From the NCBI GenBank assembly GCA_015680685.1, contig MNCI01007937.1:1303961-1367960 (forward strand): a stretch of 64,000 nt of DNA, given 5' to 3'. The position numbers were made by a program, and so were the translations under genes. Below the pieces are notes generated by a model. That model did not search any database. It was given only the letters and a program-made list of their open reading frames with translations, and was not told where the DNA came from. This DNA comes from Gnetum montanum (taxonomy: Eukaryota; Streptophyta; Gnetopsida; Gnetales; Gnetaceae). Numbering within the stretch: position 1 is the first letter of the stretch; each line of letters opens with the position of its first letter. This document shows, piece by piece, positions 10,951 through 22,310 of the stretch.

Positions 10951-12480
10951 AGAAGATAAGTGAGGATACCATCATACCATTTTGGTTCTATAGGAACTTG
11001 TTCATTTATTGCACAATAAATAGGAGCTCATCAAAAAATTGATCAGAGAGTGGGCTCTCCTCTTTGTTATCCCATCATAACCAAGATAAGTAATTAGCAA
11101 CCACATTCTTAGCCCCCTTTCAATCTACCATTGTAAGATCGAACTCCTGCAACATCACTAGCCACTGTCTAACATGGGGACTCACCATTGGTTTGTTCAT
11201 AAGGAAGCTAATGGCACTATGATCAGTGTTGATAAACACTTTGTATTCAAGCACATAGTGCCTGAACTTGTCTAGAGCATACACCACTACCATTAAGTCT
11301 TTCTTTGTTGTAGTGTAATTTAATTATCCACCCACAATGCTTTGACTTGTGTAATGGATGTAATATGAACATTTCTTGTCATCTAATTACATGAGCATGA
11401 CTCCCAAGGCATAATTTGATGCATCTATCATGATATCAAATGGTTTGGACCAATCATGTGATCATATAATTGAAGTCTCTACGAGCTTCTACTTAAGGCT
11501 CTAGAATGCATTTTTTCATTTCTTAGTCCAGATGAATAAAACATCTTTTTCTGTTAGCTCGACCAATAGTTTTGAGATCTTAGAAAAATTCTCTATAAAT
11601 CATCGATAGTAACCAGCATGTCCAAGGAATGATTGAACATCTTTAATGATTTTTGGCTGGCAAGTTATTCCTTGGATAATCCTGATCTTTTTAAGGTCCA
11701 CCTCAATATCTACCTGAGAAATTCTATGCCCTAGTACATTACCCTCTTAGACCATCAAATAGATTTTCTACTAATTAAGTTAAAGATTTGTCTCCACACA
11801 CCTTTTATCCACTTGCTCAAGGTAATCCAAGGCTTACTCAAATGTAGCACCATAGGTAGAGAAGTCATCCATGAAGACTTCCACCTTGCAGCAAATGTTT
11901 TGCTAAAAAATTCTAAAGACCAAGCATTGGAATGTTATAGGAGCATTACATAGACCAAAAGGCATCTTTTGATATGCAAAAGTCCCCCAAGGACTTGTGA
12001 ATGTTTTTTTAGCCTAATCCTTTGGCACAATCGAAATTTTGTTATAGCCACTATAACCATCCAAAAAACTATAATAGCATTGCCCAGATATAGTATCTAA
12101 CACTTGATCCACAAATGGTAATGAAAAGTGATCTTTGAATGTTGTCATATTCAATAGTCAAAAGTTAATGCAGACCTACTACTTGCCACCTTTCTTTGGC
12201 GCAATCATGAGTGGACTAACCCACCCACTATCCACAATGGGATAGATAAACCCTGCCTTAAGGAGTTGCTCAATTTTTTCTTTGATGATTTGCTTCAATT
12301 TAGAATTCAACCACCACTACAACTACCTCTTTAGCTTCATGGTCGGATCAATGTAGATATGATGTTGGCATATCCTAGGATCAATCCCTGTGAGTTTACG
12401 ATATGACCAAGGAAAGGTTGTTGGTCATTTGTTGATCACCTTCAACAACATCTATTTTTGTTTAGAAGTAAGGTTGACAT
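10951..12480 (-). pseudogene. Element D reverse transcriptase and RNase H
   Basis: Minus-strand blocks match the A element's polymerase. GWVSPLMIAPKKGGK-like sequence lies near 12190-12220. The region to about 11580 covers the palm and thumb, and 11500-11000 covers RNase H. Frequent TAG and TAA codons and small indels break the frame, so only fragments are open. The plus-strand ORF at 12390-12629 is a shadow of this region. Confidence 0.6.
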
Positions 12481-12829
12481 TGATGATTACTGGCTTGTCA
12501 TGTGTCAAAAATGCATACTTCAAGCTGGTAGGTAGAGTTTTCAACTCTAAGGGCTCTTATTTAAAATTTTCAAGGATTTCTAACTCTTCCCAATTGGTAT
12601 CATCATTTGCATCATCCGAGAGTTGGTGATGAACTTTATCTAGTTCATCCATGCTCTCAATATAGGCACATGTTAGACTCTCAGCAAACTCCATGTAAAG
12701 TGTGATGCTTCCAATATTAGCTATCAACCACTAGGTATACTCCTATTTTATGGTTTCTATGTATAAGCACCTTTGGATTTCAGATTCATCAACACGCTAT
12801 CTACATGCTTTGATGAATGTGCTCTTGAT

Positions 12830-13252
12830 ATACCAAAGTCTATGCACACAGTTTCACCTAGTATTATTGTACACAATGCATGGAACTCTCTTCTTCTTGA
12901 TCTTTCCAAATTCATTCTCCTTGAAAATTTCCAAGGAGAGATCTCTGATGCTCATTCGCGCATCAACAGTGCTCAACCATGCCCTTCCCATAATAATTGG
13001 AAAGTCTTTCTTATAGTTGCCAACCTTGATCACCAAAAAATCTACAGGATAGAACCACCCAAAGATAGTGGTCACGATGTCCTCCACTAGTTCTAAAGGA
13101 ATAATGATGGACTGATCTATCAATTCTAAATGGATGTTGCTCTTCTTGAGAGGAGGCAAGTTCCAAGCATTGTACATTTTGTGAGAAATTAGATTCACTC
13201 TAGAACTTGAGTTAGGAAAAGCCTTGCATGGCTCATTCCTAGCAATTTGCAA
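12830..13252 (-). pseudogene. Element D aspartic protease, active site altered
   Basis: A 132-codon open stretch aligns along its length with element A's protease (24950-25340). Recognisable blocks are NLISHKMYNA, IHLEL, the flap region VDFLVI and the terminal block PIIMGRAWLST, the equivalent of ILGRPFL in other plant elements. The catalytic position, normally D-L/S/T-G-A/S, reads PNSSSRVNL, so the aspartate and glycine are missing. Element A shows the same NSSS. The polyprotein context places it between gag and reverse transcriptase. Confidence 0.65.
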
Positions 13253-13499
13253 ATAGATGAGAGGACTTCTAAAATTAGATCTTTTCTTTGGAAGGTTAGC
13301 AGCCTTAATCTAATAAGATACAATGTCGGTTAACATAACAATGTGGATCTTAGGAGGTGTTTGGTTTGAAGGGCTCTCGAAACGATTTGATGCAAAGATT
13401 AATGGAGAGATAGGAAAACCAACCGCATTATTCTATGAGAAATTTGGAGGACTGTTGGGTCAAAAGAATGGTTGTTTTTAGTATCTAGGTTCCAAACCA

Positions 13500-15792
13500 T
13501 TCAATTGGAAAGCAGGCTGTAAGTTGATAGCCCTAGTAGCATTATGTTACTACAACTATGATGGAATTTTTCCCTACATAGATGGAGTAGAAGGTAATTG
13601 GATGGAGGGTAAAGGAGTATGTGCTAAAGGATGAGAAGGGTGATAGGGATGTGGGGTTTCCCCTTTAGTAGATGGAGAATGAATTTTGTGATACTCTGAA
13701 GGATAGTAGTGGTGCTAAAAAGAAGCATGACTAGAAGAGTCATGTGGAGAAATCAATTGTTGAACATAGTACCCATATGAGTTTGGCTACTTGTAAGGGT
13801 ACTATTGCCTTGGTGGTGACATCCCCCACAACTATGGATGTTGCCACTGCTAGTACTACTCATATGGTGGTGGTGGAGCTCCACTTAGATAATAAGCTTA
13901 TTGTTGTTGGTGGAACTACCTTGGATTATCTTAAGGATAAGGCAATCTTCTGGGTGCTTACCTTTTTGCCAATCTAGGATTCAGCACATACACCCCAGAC
14001 TTCTACAAGTGTAACATAATAGGCCAACATCCTTTAGGATGTTTGTATTGGCAAATGTCATGTCCACCATCATGTTCTGATTCTATCTCCATAACTTCTT
14101 CTACTGTAGCAACTTTTCCCTTATTTCTTTGGTAGGTACGTTAAGCTTCTTTTTTCCCCTTATAGTTACAGTTACTACTATACTCTCTTGATTCTTCTGC
14201 AATCTTTAGAGAAGTTTGGAATTTTTTATCCAATGAATCCCACATTTTATCTACCTTGGCCAAAATTTCAGACATAGATTTTTGGATTGGCAAGGTCTTT
14301 CTATTCACCACCTCATCAAGTGGTGATTCCTCCTCACTATCACAAAATCAAACCTCCCTTTTTCTAATGGAAGGATCCATGGTATATTCCTCAACACTTT
14401 CTTGTTTCCTTAGCTCTCCTTCTTCTTTTGCTACCTACTTTATCAGCTTTTCAATTTGATGGGTTCTAAGTTTCAATAGTCTTCCTTGAGCATCAACACC
14501 AAGACTTTTTCTTATTTCTAATTTGAGTCCATCTATGATGTGGCGAAGTTGTTCCCACTAAGAATAACCATGGCCAAGGCATTAGTGTATGAGAGAATAG
14601 TATTTTCCCATGGAAACATCCAAGGATTTATGTGTTCCTTGCTTCCATTTTTGGATCTACCTTTTCAAATTAGACACTCAAGATTATGTTTAATATTTAT
14701 CATTGAACAACTCTAGCATTGTACTCCACCTATGGATAGATTTTGGTTCCAAGGACTGATACTAACTTTTGGCTTCCTTGATGAGTATCCTAGGAAATAA
14801 CTTTAATTTCTACAAATAATTTTCAATATTTTGTAAGGAATAGGCATCATGAAAGGCTTGAAGATGTGTTTGCAGATCAGAGGTATGTCCCCCCTCAAAT
14901 CTGAGAATATTGTTCATGTCAAGTTGCTTAATCTGATTATCTTTCACATGCATGGTTGAAATATTCACTACCTTTACAATATTTAGCATACTTTGAGTTA
15001 CCAACAAAGGCTCATCATCATCATTATTTTTTTGATGACTATAATGTCCTCTGCTACCCCTTCATTCATGGTAGCCCTAGCAATCATTATTGTCCCACTA
15101 TTCACATTCATCATGATTATCCTTTCTGCAGCATTTGTCAGAACTAGAAGAGGAAGAAGAAGATGTAGATGAAGAGGATGAATAGGAAGGAGAACTACCA
15201 CCACCATGGTGTTTGCCACCTCCTCGACACTTGTTACAACCATGTTCATTAGCTTTCTTGTTATCTTGATGCTTGCTCGAGCCCTTGCTTTTACTCTCAC
15301 TTTTGCCTAAACCTATATTGTTGATAGTGGACTACAAGTTCAAGTTCAAGTCCCCATCACCAATATAAAGGGGTGGAGAATCTTCATATTGAAAACCCCC
15401 AAAGGGAGGATCTCATTATCATTTTGGTTAAGTAGGAATAAGGTATTGGTGAACCATTTCTCCTTTGTAACCTCATGGTGCTTCTCTTGGTGTCAATCTC
15501 TCCTATGTTATGTTTCAATGAGATGGTAGTCTCAATAGTCATGATCATGCACAACATCCTCTTCTTGAATATCCTAGATGCCTAACCTCCTAAGATTTTG
15601 GAGCAACATCCCAAGCATAGATCGATCAGGAGGCATTATCATGTTACCCCCCATATCTTGCCACAACAATTGTTCATCCTAATGCAGGATGAAGGTGAAG
15701 TCAAGAACATACTCATCTAGATGAGTATATACCATCCTGCATTCTTAAGGCACTAGCAGTTTAGTATCATCATGTTTGTGAGAAGAAGACAT
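13500..15792 (-). pseudogene. gag: Element D gag, broken
   Basis: The minus-strand ATG at 15792 begins a frame matching element A and E gag (DEYVLDFTFIL, then DEQLLW). It continues through a histidine/arginine-rich linker (15300-15000), the core LDMNNILRFEGG and LQAFHDA (15007-14810), the WSTMLELFNDKY block and the GTYAQG-like block. A CQYKHPKG knuckle-like motif lies near 14040, followed by a proline/tyrosine-rich tail. Stops, mostly TAG, are frequent. ORFs reported on the plus strand here (13744-13977, 14256-14459, 14956-15147) are shadows. Confidence 0.65.
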
Positions 15793-15925
15793 TCTACAAT
15801 TAGAATAAGTTATCAGTGTGCTTAAATTATTATATTTATTTTTAAAATCATTTTTCACCTTAGGGTTCATCCAACGATGTTAATGATTTTCACTATGCCT
15901 AGATAGTGCACGTTTCAAAAAAAAA

Positions 15926-15947
15926 ACATCCCCAACAATGGTGCTAA
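15926..15947 (-). other. Element D primer binding site
   Basis: On the minus strand the LTR end CTCATCA is followed by TTAGCACCATTGTTGGGGAT. It is the counterpart of TTGGCGCCGTGGCTGGGGA in element E and the primer site known for the Athila lineage. Differences are mostly C to T or G to A. Confidence 0.75.
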
Positions 15948-16809
15948 TGATGAGCAGAAAATACCCCTATGCTCAACCATACAAATCATGAAGCATTCAC
16001 ACACAATCCGATTAAATTTTGTGGATTCTATGTTTTCCGATACATTAGCCTCTAAGAAGTAAACTTGCCCTAACAGTCATTTGTTCTCTTCCTAATTACA
16101 CTTCTGATATGCAAAGGTATGATTAAGTATAATTGAGGCATATAATTTTTATTATTTTTATGTCTTATGCTTTTTGTGCTTAAAATAAAGGATGAAAGAA
16201 ATGAAGTAATTTAATTGCTAATTTAACTTAACTAACTAACCTAACTAATCCTAACATAATCAGCTATTCCCACTTGCCATACACATCCTAAACATGTTTA
16301 GTGCTATTGGATTACCAAACATTAAGTGTTACTAGGATTACCAAGTACCAAGCATATGTTCAAAGTGGTCATACTTATGTGCTTAATTAATCGCTATTTA
16401 ATCTAGCTTAATTAAACTTAATTTAGCCTAATTAATTAATTAAAGCATTAAAGGAAATTGTATAGGACATTAAATGCATAAATAAATAATTAATCTATTT
16501 CCAAGTGTTGTAAGGTTTATAAAAAAGCTCATCTTTATTGTCGCACACACTGCTGTGCTCAAGTACAACAGTGCTCGAATAAAGATCCATAAACTCTTGA
16601 ATCCTACTGCAGCAATTAGAAAAATATTCTAACTTCCAAATGATAAAACTACAAGAGCTCCACTACAACTATGACAAAACATGCCATAAACACAGTGGGT
16701 GAGAGTGTATTTATAGGTGAAAATAGACACTATGTCAACGAGCCCACATCAAAGCATCAAATCATGCATCGATGGGGCCCAGTTGACGCAACCAATCTAT
16801 GATTCATCA
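15948..16809 (-). repeat. Element D 5' LTR
   Basis: Minus-strand LTR of 862 bp starting TGATGAATCATAG at 16809 and ending CTCATCA at 15948. It holds a TATAAATA box (16708-16715), giving a U3 of only about 94 nt, and an AATAAA signal (16534-16539) inside a predicted hairpin. Its overall plan matches the LTRs of A, B and E, but the sequence has diverged. Confidence 0.75.
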
Positions 16810-18390
16810 CATTTCAATACTTAGCCACCCCCTTTCATTTACTATTTTTCAACAAATAGTATCTTCAAGGAAGGTTCTAATGAAATCAATTTTAAAAAAT
16901 TCTTCAATTACTAAGAAAAAATGTATATGTTTCTTAGGTTTCACAAAATCCTATTGTTGATTCATATGGTTTTCAAATGGTTCTTCATAATAAAAAACAT
17001 TAAGAAAGTCTATCTATTGGTAATTACATGCCAAATCTTCATAATGAACAACATGTTCAAGATATTTTAACTGTTAATAATTCATTTGTAGCCATTGGTC
17101 AAGATATGGAGATAATATCTTTTAATAATGTTGATTTTATTGATAAGGCAATGGCTTCCTCCTCCTCCACCCAATGTTAATCTTTTCATGAAATGTCTAA
17201 TTTTCTACCTAAGAGGGAAGGTTTTTCACTATTGGTTGTAAGGATGAAAACCTAAAAGGACATTCCTAAAATAGTTAGGCCTTTTCGTTTTATTGATTTG
17301 GAGTTTCACCTCTTTGCAATATTCCTTTGATTTTTATTTCTAATATATATAATTTTTGGGGTTTGACACCCATAAATTTGATCTCAAGAGTTATGCTAAT
17401 TTGGCATTATTATAGTCTTCTAAAGTTCTTTTAAAGTATCATGTTAGCTATATATCTTAAGAGGATGTTAATTCATGTTACCTGTATATCCTCAATGTAC
17501 TTACAACTAGCTTAGTTATATATTTATAATATATATCTATAATTTGGCCAAGAGAATCTTGCAAAAAATGCATCAAAGTTTAGTTCACCTACTATATTGG
17601 AAATTATTCATGTCACTATTTTAGTGGATTCATTGCATTTGATAAGAATTTCAGTAAGATTACTGCGATTACATAATGAGAAGGATAATTGATTCCAAGT
17701 TTGATAATAAATTTTATGCTACACATTTTCTTGAAATCTCATGGATAATAAATCTTGCACAAATATTTATGAACTCTCATGAATTGTTGTTTTCATGTAT
17801 GCTTCTCTTACTCTTCAAAATTTCTTTCCTCATGCATTCCACTACGCAGTTACAAACATAGAAGTTACAGATTTGCTTGGAGTAAATATGTTACTATTAT
17901 AGATGAAATATTATTAAGTGTTATAAAAAGGCTCTCCCTAGAATGTTATGGATGAAAAATTATTTAGTGTTTCTCAATAAGCTCCGTCTGGAAAATTATA
18001 GATGACATCTCATTTAGCCTTATTGATCAATTCGATGGAAGTGTCTCCCATGTTCCTTAACATCCATGCATGATAACATGCATTATGCATACATCATAGT
18101 TCATCATGAAGGCTTAACTTTGTGAAAAATTTTAAGTACATGTCCATATTAGCATGTAAAAATAAATAAAAGAAACTTGAACCTTCAACCTCTCACTTGA
18201 TAATGGAATTGCATATCACTATTCTATTTACCCACATGACATTAAAGTTGTTTTTTATTTTATCTAAACAAGTGTTCTTAGGTCACATCCCTACTAGCAA
18301 GTAGGAGTGGGACCTAGGGATACATAAGCATGGCTAATCAAGATTATTGAATATACATGAGTTGGCATAATAGGCATGCATGGGTGTTAA
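16810..18390. other. Spacer without recognisable gene
   Basis: AT-rich DNA with a 61-codon open stretch at 17676-17861 (hydrophobic, no motif) and another coding-like patch near 17090-17240 (NNSFVAIGQDMEIISFNNVDF). I could not assign either. This was probably older DNA into which D and A inserted. Confidence 0.5.
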
Positions 18391-19560
18391 GGCATAAGAG
18401 AGATAATTTTTTTGGTCGAGAGGCCAACACGTCTAGCACAATGGAGGATGGGAGGGGAGTGAAGTTTGTCACCCTACCACATCATTCCATGTCAAATCCC
18501 ATGTAATGAGAAAAAATGCAATGCAAAGGCTCCATGGGAATCAAAAAATAGAAAGGCAAGCATACCGTGCATTTGGTGAAATTAATGCAGCTCTCTTCTT
18601 AGGCTGCACCCTTGAGTGCTTGACTAAGCAGCTCTAGAAGCGAGATCTCACAAAAAACAAATCAAGTAAGGGCAAAAAATTAGCATCAAACCTACACGCT
18701 AAGTTTGCAAAAACACTGCTGGCCTACTGGACTGACAATGACTACTCAGAAATGGTTCCTTGCAAAATAGAACACTACATATTACTACTTTCATTCCTGG
18801 CAATACCCTCACTCTACAGATACACCATCTTCATGGAATCCACAAGGGAGCACAGCCTGTGCAACATAATCAATTTTGTAACCCTGGTAACCATGAAATG
18901 AGAGTGCCTACCTTCGAAGGCATCAAGAAACGACATGAATCCATAGGTGGAATCAACCCCGAGGAGCTAGATCTTGTGTACAGGCATCAGCTTTAGTTAT
19001 AAATTCATGTTAGAGTCAATGGAGGCAACAGTTGTAAATGTCCAAATTTGGTTGGTAGGCATCAATAGTGGATCTATTGTGCCATGAGTGAGAATAGCAA
19101 CAAGGACTCACCAAAAAAGGTTATTGCATGTTGAAATATAGCCTATTCCTGTTGCCACATACAAACTATGAGGACATGGCGCTAGGGATGTTGCTGAGCC
19201 ACAGAATGGTTGGCCACCTAGTGATGGTGCAAACTACAAAGAACCGTAATATCTTAGGGTAGGTTGGATTTGTAGAGATAAATCCATAAGTGGGGTTATC
19301 TTTTGGGATTGGTAGCACCATCATGGTTATTAAGATGATGGATAACTAGCCGCACCTTCTCTGTCACATGAACAACATCACAGGGGATTTCACTGCATCT
19401 CTTAAATGTTGTGGCAACTCCAATTGTCCATTGCAACCGATGGTCGTCAAAGAGGAGGCTAGGATTAAGTTCAGTTTCGGCAAAGGCAAGAACATTGCTT
19501 GATGCTTTAGTGCCGGTGAGAAGAAACACCCCCAAAATACATAGTACATCTATAGGGTGT
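18391..19560. other. Higher-GC patch with short ORFs, unassigned
   Basis: Base composition is less AT-rich than its surroundings. Open stretches of 78-79 codons exist on the plus strand (18760-18996) and the minus strand (19296-19535, with NVLAFAETELNPSLLFDDHR). Neither has a motif I can name. It may be a fragment of a gene or of a DNA transposon, but no terminal repeats were found. Confidence 0.3.
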
Positions 19561-19740
19561 TAGAATCCAAAACCTTGAACAGATGGTGTAACTCACTCTT
19601 ATGATGATTCTATGAGTTGCGGCAATACCATCCAAAAGAATGAAGATAGTAACCATAAAGCAAATACCTTTCAAATGGCACTAATGAAGTTTGTAAGAAG
19701 CCTATACAATGTTGAGTAAAGAAGCCTACAAAAGATAGAG

Positions 19741-19852
19741 TAACCAACATGAACTAAAACCAAAGCTAGAGCCAAGGTTACTGCTAGAGCTAGAGCCAAA
19801 GCCAGAATTAAAAGCCAAAACCAAAGCCAAAGCTAAGGTTAGAATTAATGCA
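19741..19852. repeat. Imperfect AGCCAA/CCAAAG hexamer repeat
   Basis: About 110 bp built from variants of AGCCAAAGCC and AGAGCTAGAGCCA, an irregular 6-bp microsatellite. Confidence 0.7.
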
Positions 19853-19979
19853 ATTAAAAGACATTAGTAGTTACGAAAAACAACAATTACCACATGAGTA
19901 AAAATACTAAGGTTCATAAAACAATACTAATTACAAACATGCAAAATTGCCAAGTGATTAAGTAATCATAGAAATTATT

Positions 19980-20600
19980 GTGAAGACATTATCATGAATT
20001 ACGACTGGGCTAAGGTTGTTGGACCATAGCTCTTCGGGTCAATTGTTCAGGCAGTAGAGGAGCAACCCAATAATAGTGGAGTATATTATTTATGCATTTT
20101 TTAATATCTCAAAACAAATATTCAATGTAGGCAAATCTTCTCTTGTTATTTATATACTTACATTGCAAATATTTTTTTAAGCTACATCAACTTTGAATCC
20201 CCTCTCATCACCTAGAAATTCATCCAATGGAATAATCCACAATATTGATAATAATAATGTAAATAATCAACAAAAAATGCAAGTTATTATTATCTACCCA
20301 TGCTCAAGTTACTACATATTTCCATTCAATTTTTAATTCATGTTTTCCAACATTTTTTACTCTTGCAGGACATTGGAAATGCATTTGCGCCTATTATTTA
20401 AGTAACATTTATGCTAGAAACCACAAACGTAGAAGAACAATTACAACAACATCAACAATAGACACAATATAGTGATAGTGAACATTGAACAAGGCAATGT
20501 CAACACAAGGATAATTCATTTCATCAAATGCATGAAGCTACGGATGTTGCTAATGTACCAACAGTGGAAATGCCTTCTTCAGAACTTGTTTAGTCTTTTC
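19980..20600 (+). pseudogene. Two exon-like scraps of an unknown gene
   Basis: One coding-like block lies near 19998-20100 (NYDWAKVVGP, then VEEQPNNSGVYYL). A second follows a T-rich interval with an acceptor-like CTCTTGCAG at about 20369 and runs to a TAG near 20594, rich in glutamine (VEEQLQQHQQ) and ending TVEMPSSELV. Stop codons interrupt both. The first block loosely resembles segments found beside ULP1-like protease genes carried by plant DNA transposons, but this is only an impression. Confidence 0.25.
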
Positions 20601-20768
20601 CAAACTTGTAAAAGATAAATAGTGATGTTATTTAAATAGTTCTATTAATATTTAAACAACTTGAACATTTATAACTATGCCCTTTATAATGATAATTGAT
20701 AACATAAAAACTTAAAAAATTAATTAAATTTTACTCATTGCCTGTGAAACTGCTAATATCTATATATA

Positions 20769-20921
20769 TCAATTGGCTGATATGATTTTAATGAAGCCCA
20801 ACTACTGGACAAGGTAACAAGATAACTAAAAATAGAATCACTCATCCCTCCTCTGTTTCTCTACCACTTACCCAATTTAGTTTTAGGGATCATCTCATTT
20901 AAAATCATCTCGGCCAATTGG
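20769..20921. mobile_element. Small fold-back (MITE-like) element
   Basis: The arm AATTGGCTGATATGATTTTA at 20771-20790 is repeated in inverse orientation at 20900-20919 (TAAAATCATCTCGGCCAATT), with 18 of 20 positions pairing. The 110 bp between carries no coding capacity. TA-rich sequence flanks both sides, with a TG/TA dinucleotide tract at 20930-20958 on the right. A clear target duplication was not established. Confidence 0.5.
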
Positions 20922-21246
20922 TAGAAATGTGTGTGTGTGTATATGTATATATATATCTAAGCTAGTGATACTTGGCCTCTTAGTCATGCTAAATACTATA
21001 TCATCCATAACAAAACCAATGTTACCACACTTTCACAACATTTAATATTTCAAATTTAATTTTTTTGGTTTTGCATTGTAAGTGTGTGCTTGAGGTTTAT
21101 ATACAATCCATCATTTTTGGCAATTTTATGACATGTATCTTATTTTACCTATATTCATTAGAAAAAACAAACTTTATAGTTAGGTATATATGTACATTTT
21201 TCATTAATAAAGCAATAAAGATTATCTTGCTCAAATTATATATAAC

Positions 21247-21425
21247 AATGGGGTGTTAGCCTAGTGGTATGGGTCTTAGCTTGGTAACCTTAGGTCATAG
21301 GTCACACATTCAATTCTACTAATTAGCATTGAGTTATAAACTTCTATAAATCTTGGGGTATATCTATGTTTCACTTATTTTGGGTTCCAACACCACCCAC
21401 TCAAATTAGAGAAATATATGATAAA
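21247..21425 (+). mobile_element. tRNA-derived SINE, degenerate
   Basis: TAGCCTAGTGG at 21257-21267 fits the RNA polymerase III box A consensus of tRNA genes exactly. CATTCAATTCT at 21308-21318 resembles box B (GGTTCGANTCC) at 8 of 11 positions, and the spacing is normal for SINEs. An unrelated body of about 100 bp follows. It is not a tRNA gene because no acceptor stem or anticodon arm folds from it. The right end is uncertain. Confidence 0.5.
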
Positions 21426-21487
21426 TATATAACTAAGCTAGTTTAGTGCTATTCATCTACTATGGGTAGTTAGTCTCTCTAGCAAAG

Positions 21488-22174
21488 TGATCAGAGCAAT
21501 TTATTCTAATTATTAGAGNNNNNNNNNNNNNNNNNNNNNNNNNNNNNNNNNNNNNNNNNNNNNNNNNNNNNNNNNNNNNNNNNNNNNNNNNNNNNNNNNN
21601 NNNNNNNNNNNNNNNNNNNNNNNNNNNNNNNNNNNNNNNNNNNCATTTCTTTTATTTTATTTTCTTATGCATTTATTTTATTTTATGCATTTTACATTTC
21701 TGTTATTAGCATAGCAATTCATTTTGATCAATTAAGCAAATTTTTAAATTACACAAGCACGACCACTTCGAGCATGCGTGTAATGCTTAGTAACCTAGTA
21801 ACGATTAGCATTTGGTAATCCTAGCAGTGTTGCACTGGTTCAGGATGTGTACGGCAAGTGGGAACAGATGCTAGTGTTAGGTTTAGTTAGAACTTAGTTA
21901 ATGAGTAGTTAAGTTAAATTAGCACTTAGTTATCTCTCTCTCCTCCCTTATTAGCCACAGGACATAAAAACATAAAAGCTATAAAAATCATATGCCTTAA
22001 GCTTACTTAACCATACAATCGTGACATATAGGTAAGCTTGGGAAGATAATGATCAACCAACTCGTGCTTGTTCCACAAGGGCACATAAGCACTTACTCCT
22101 TGGAATTCGACCAGATCATGCGTGAAACGCTAGTATTCATATGGTTGAGCATAAGGGTACCTCGATACTCATCA
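21488..22174 (+). repeat. Element A 5' LTR, interrupted by an assembly gap
   Basis: Starts TGATCAGAGC and ends CTCATCA before the primer site. A run of 125 N covers 21519-21643. Against the 3' LTR (55412-56285, 874 bp) the offset changes by 186 bp across the gap. If the two LTRs had equal length, about 311 bp are missing, including the palindrome array, TATA box and poly(A) signal. Confidence 0.85.
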
Positions 22175-22195
22175 TTGGCACCATTGTCAGGGACT
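22175..22195 (+). other. Element A primer binding site
   Basis: TTGGCACCATTGTCAGGGA directly follows the LTR. It is the decayed form of the Athila-type site seen intact in element E (62363). Confidence 0.8.
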
Positions 22196-22310
22196 TAGTT
22201 GTTTGTGCGCTAACTAGATCATAGGAAATCATTCACATTGTTGGAATGAACCCTTAGGGTTGTTTGAGAAAATAATAAACAAGAATACATTGCACACTAA
22301 ATAGACAAGT

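Larger units (their letters stand above)
7789..16809 (-). mobile_element. Athila-lineage LTR retrotransposon D, 3'-truncated
   Basis: Read on the minus strand, the order is 5' LTR (16809-15948), primer site, gag, protease, reverse transcriptase/RNase H, integrase, and then a non-coding tail. This matches element A of the window block by block. The 3' LTR is missing. A solo LTR interrupts the integrase at 8828-10559. All coding parts carry many stop codons. D and A lie in opposite orientation about 4.7 kb apart, so they form a large diverged inverted repeat. Confidence 0.8.

Noticed and set aside
14998-15300. 100-codon minus-strand ORF rich in methionine and valine
   Set aside because: A shadow of the His/Arg-rich segment of D's gag.
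18391-19560. A functional host gene
   Set aside because: Short ORFs on both strands, no consistent frame, no recognisable domain or clear splice sites.
21257-21330. A functional tRNA gene
   Set aside because: Box A is perfect, but no cloverleaf can be drawn and box B is degenerate.
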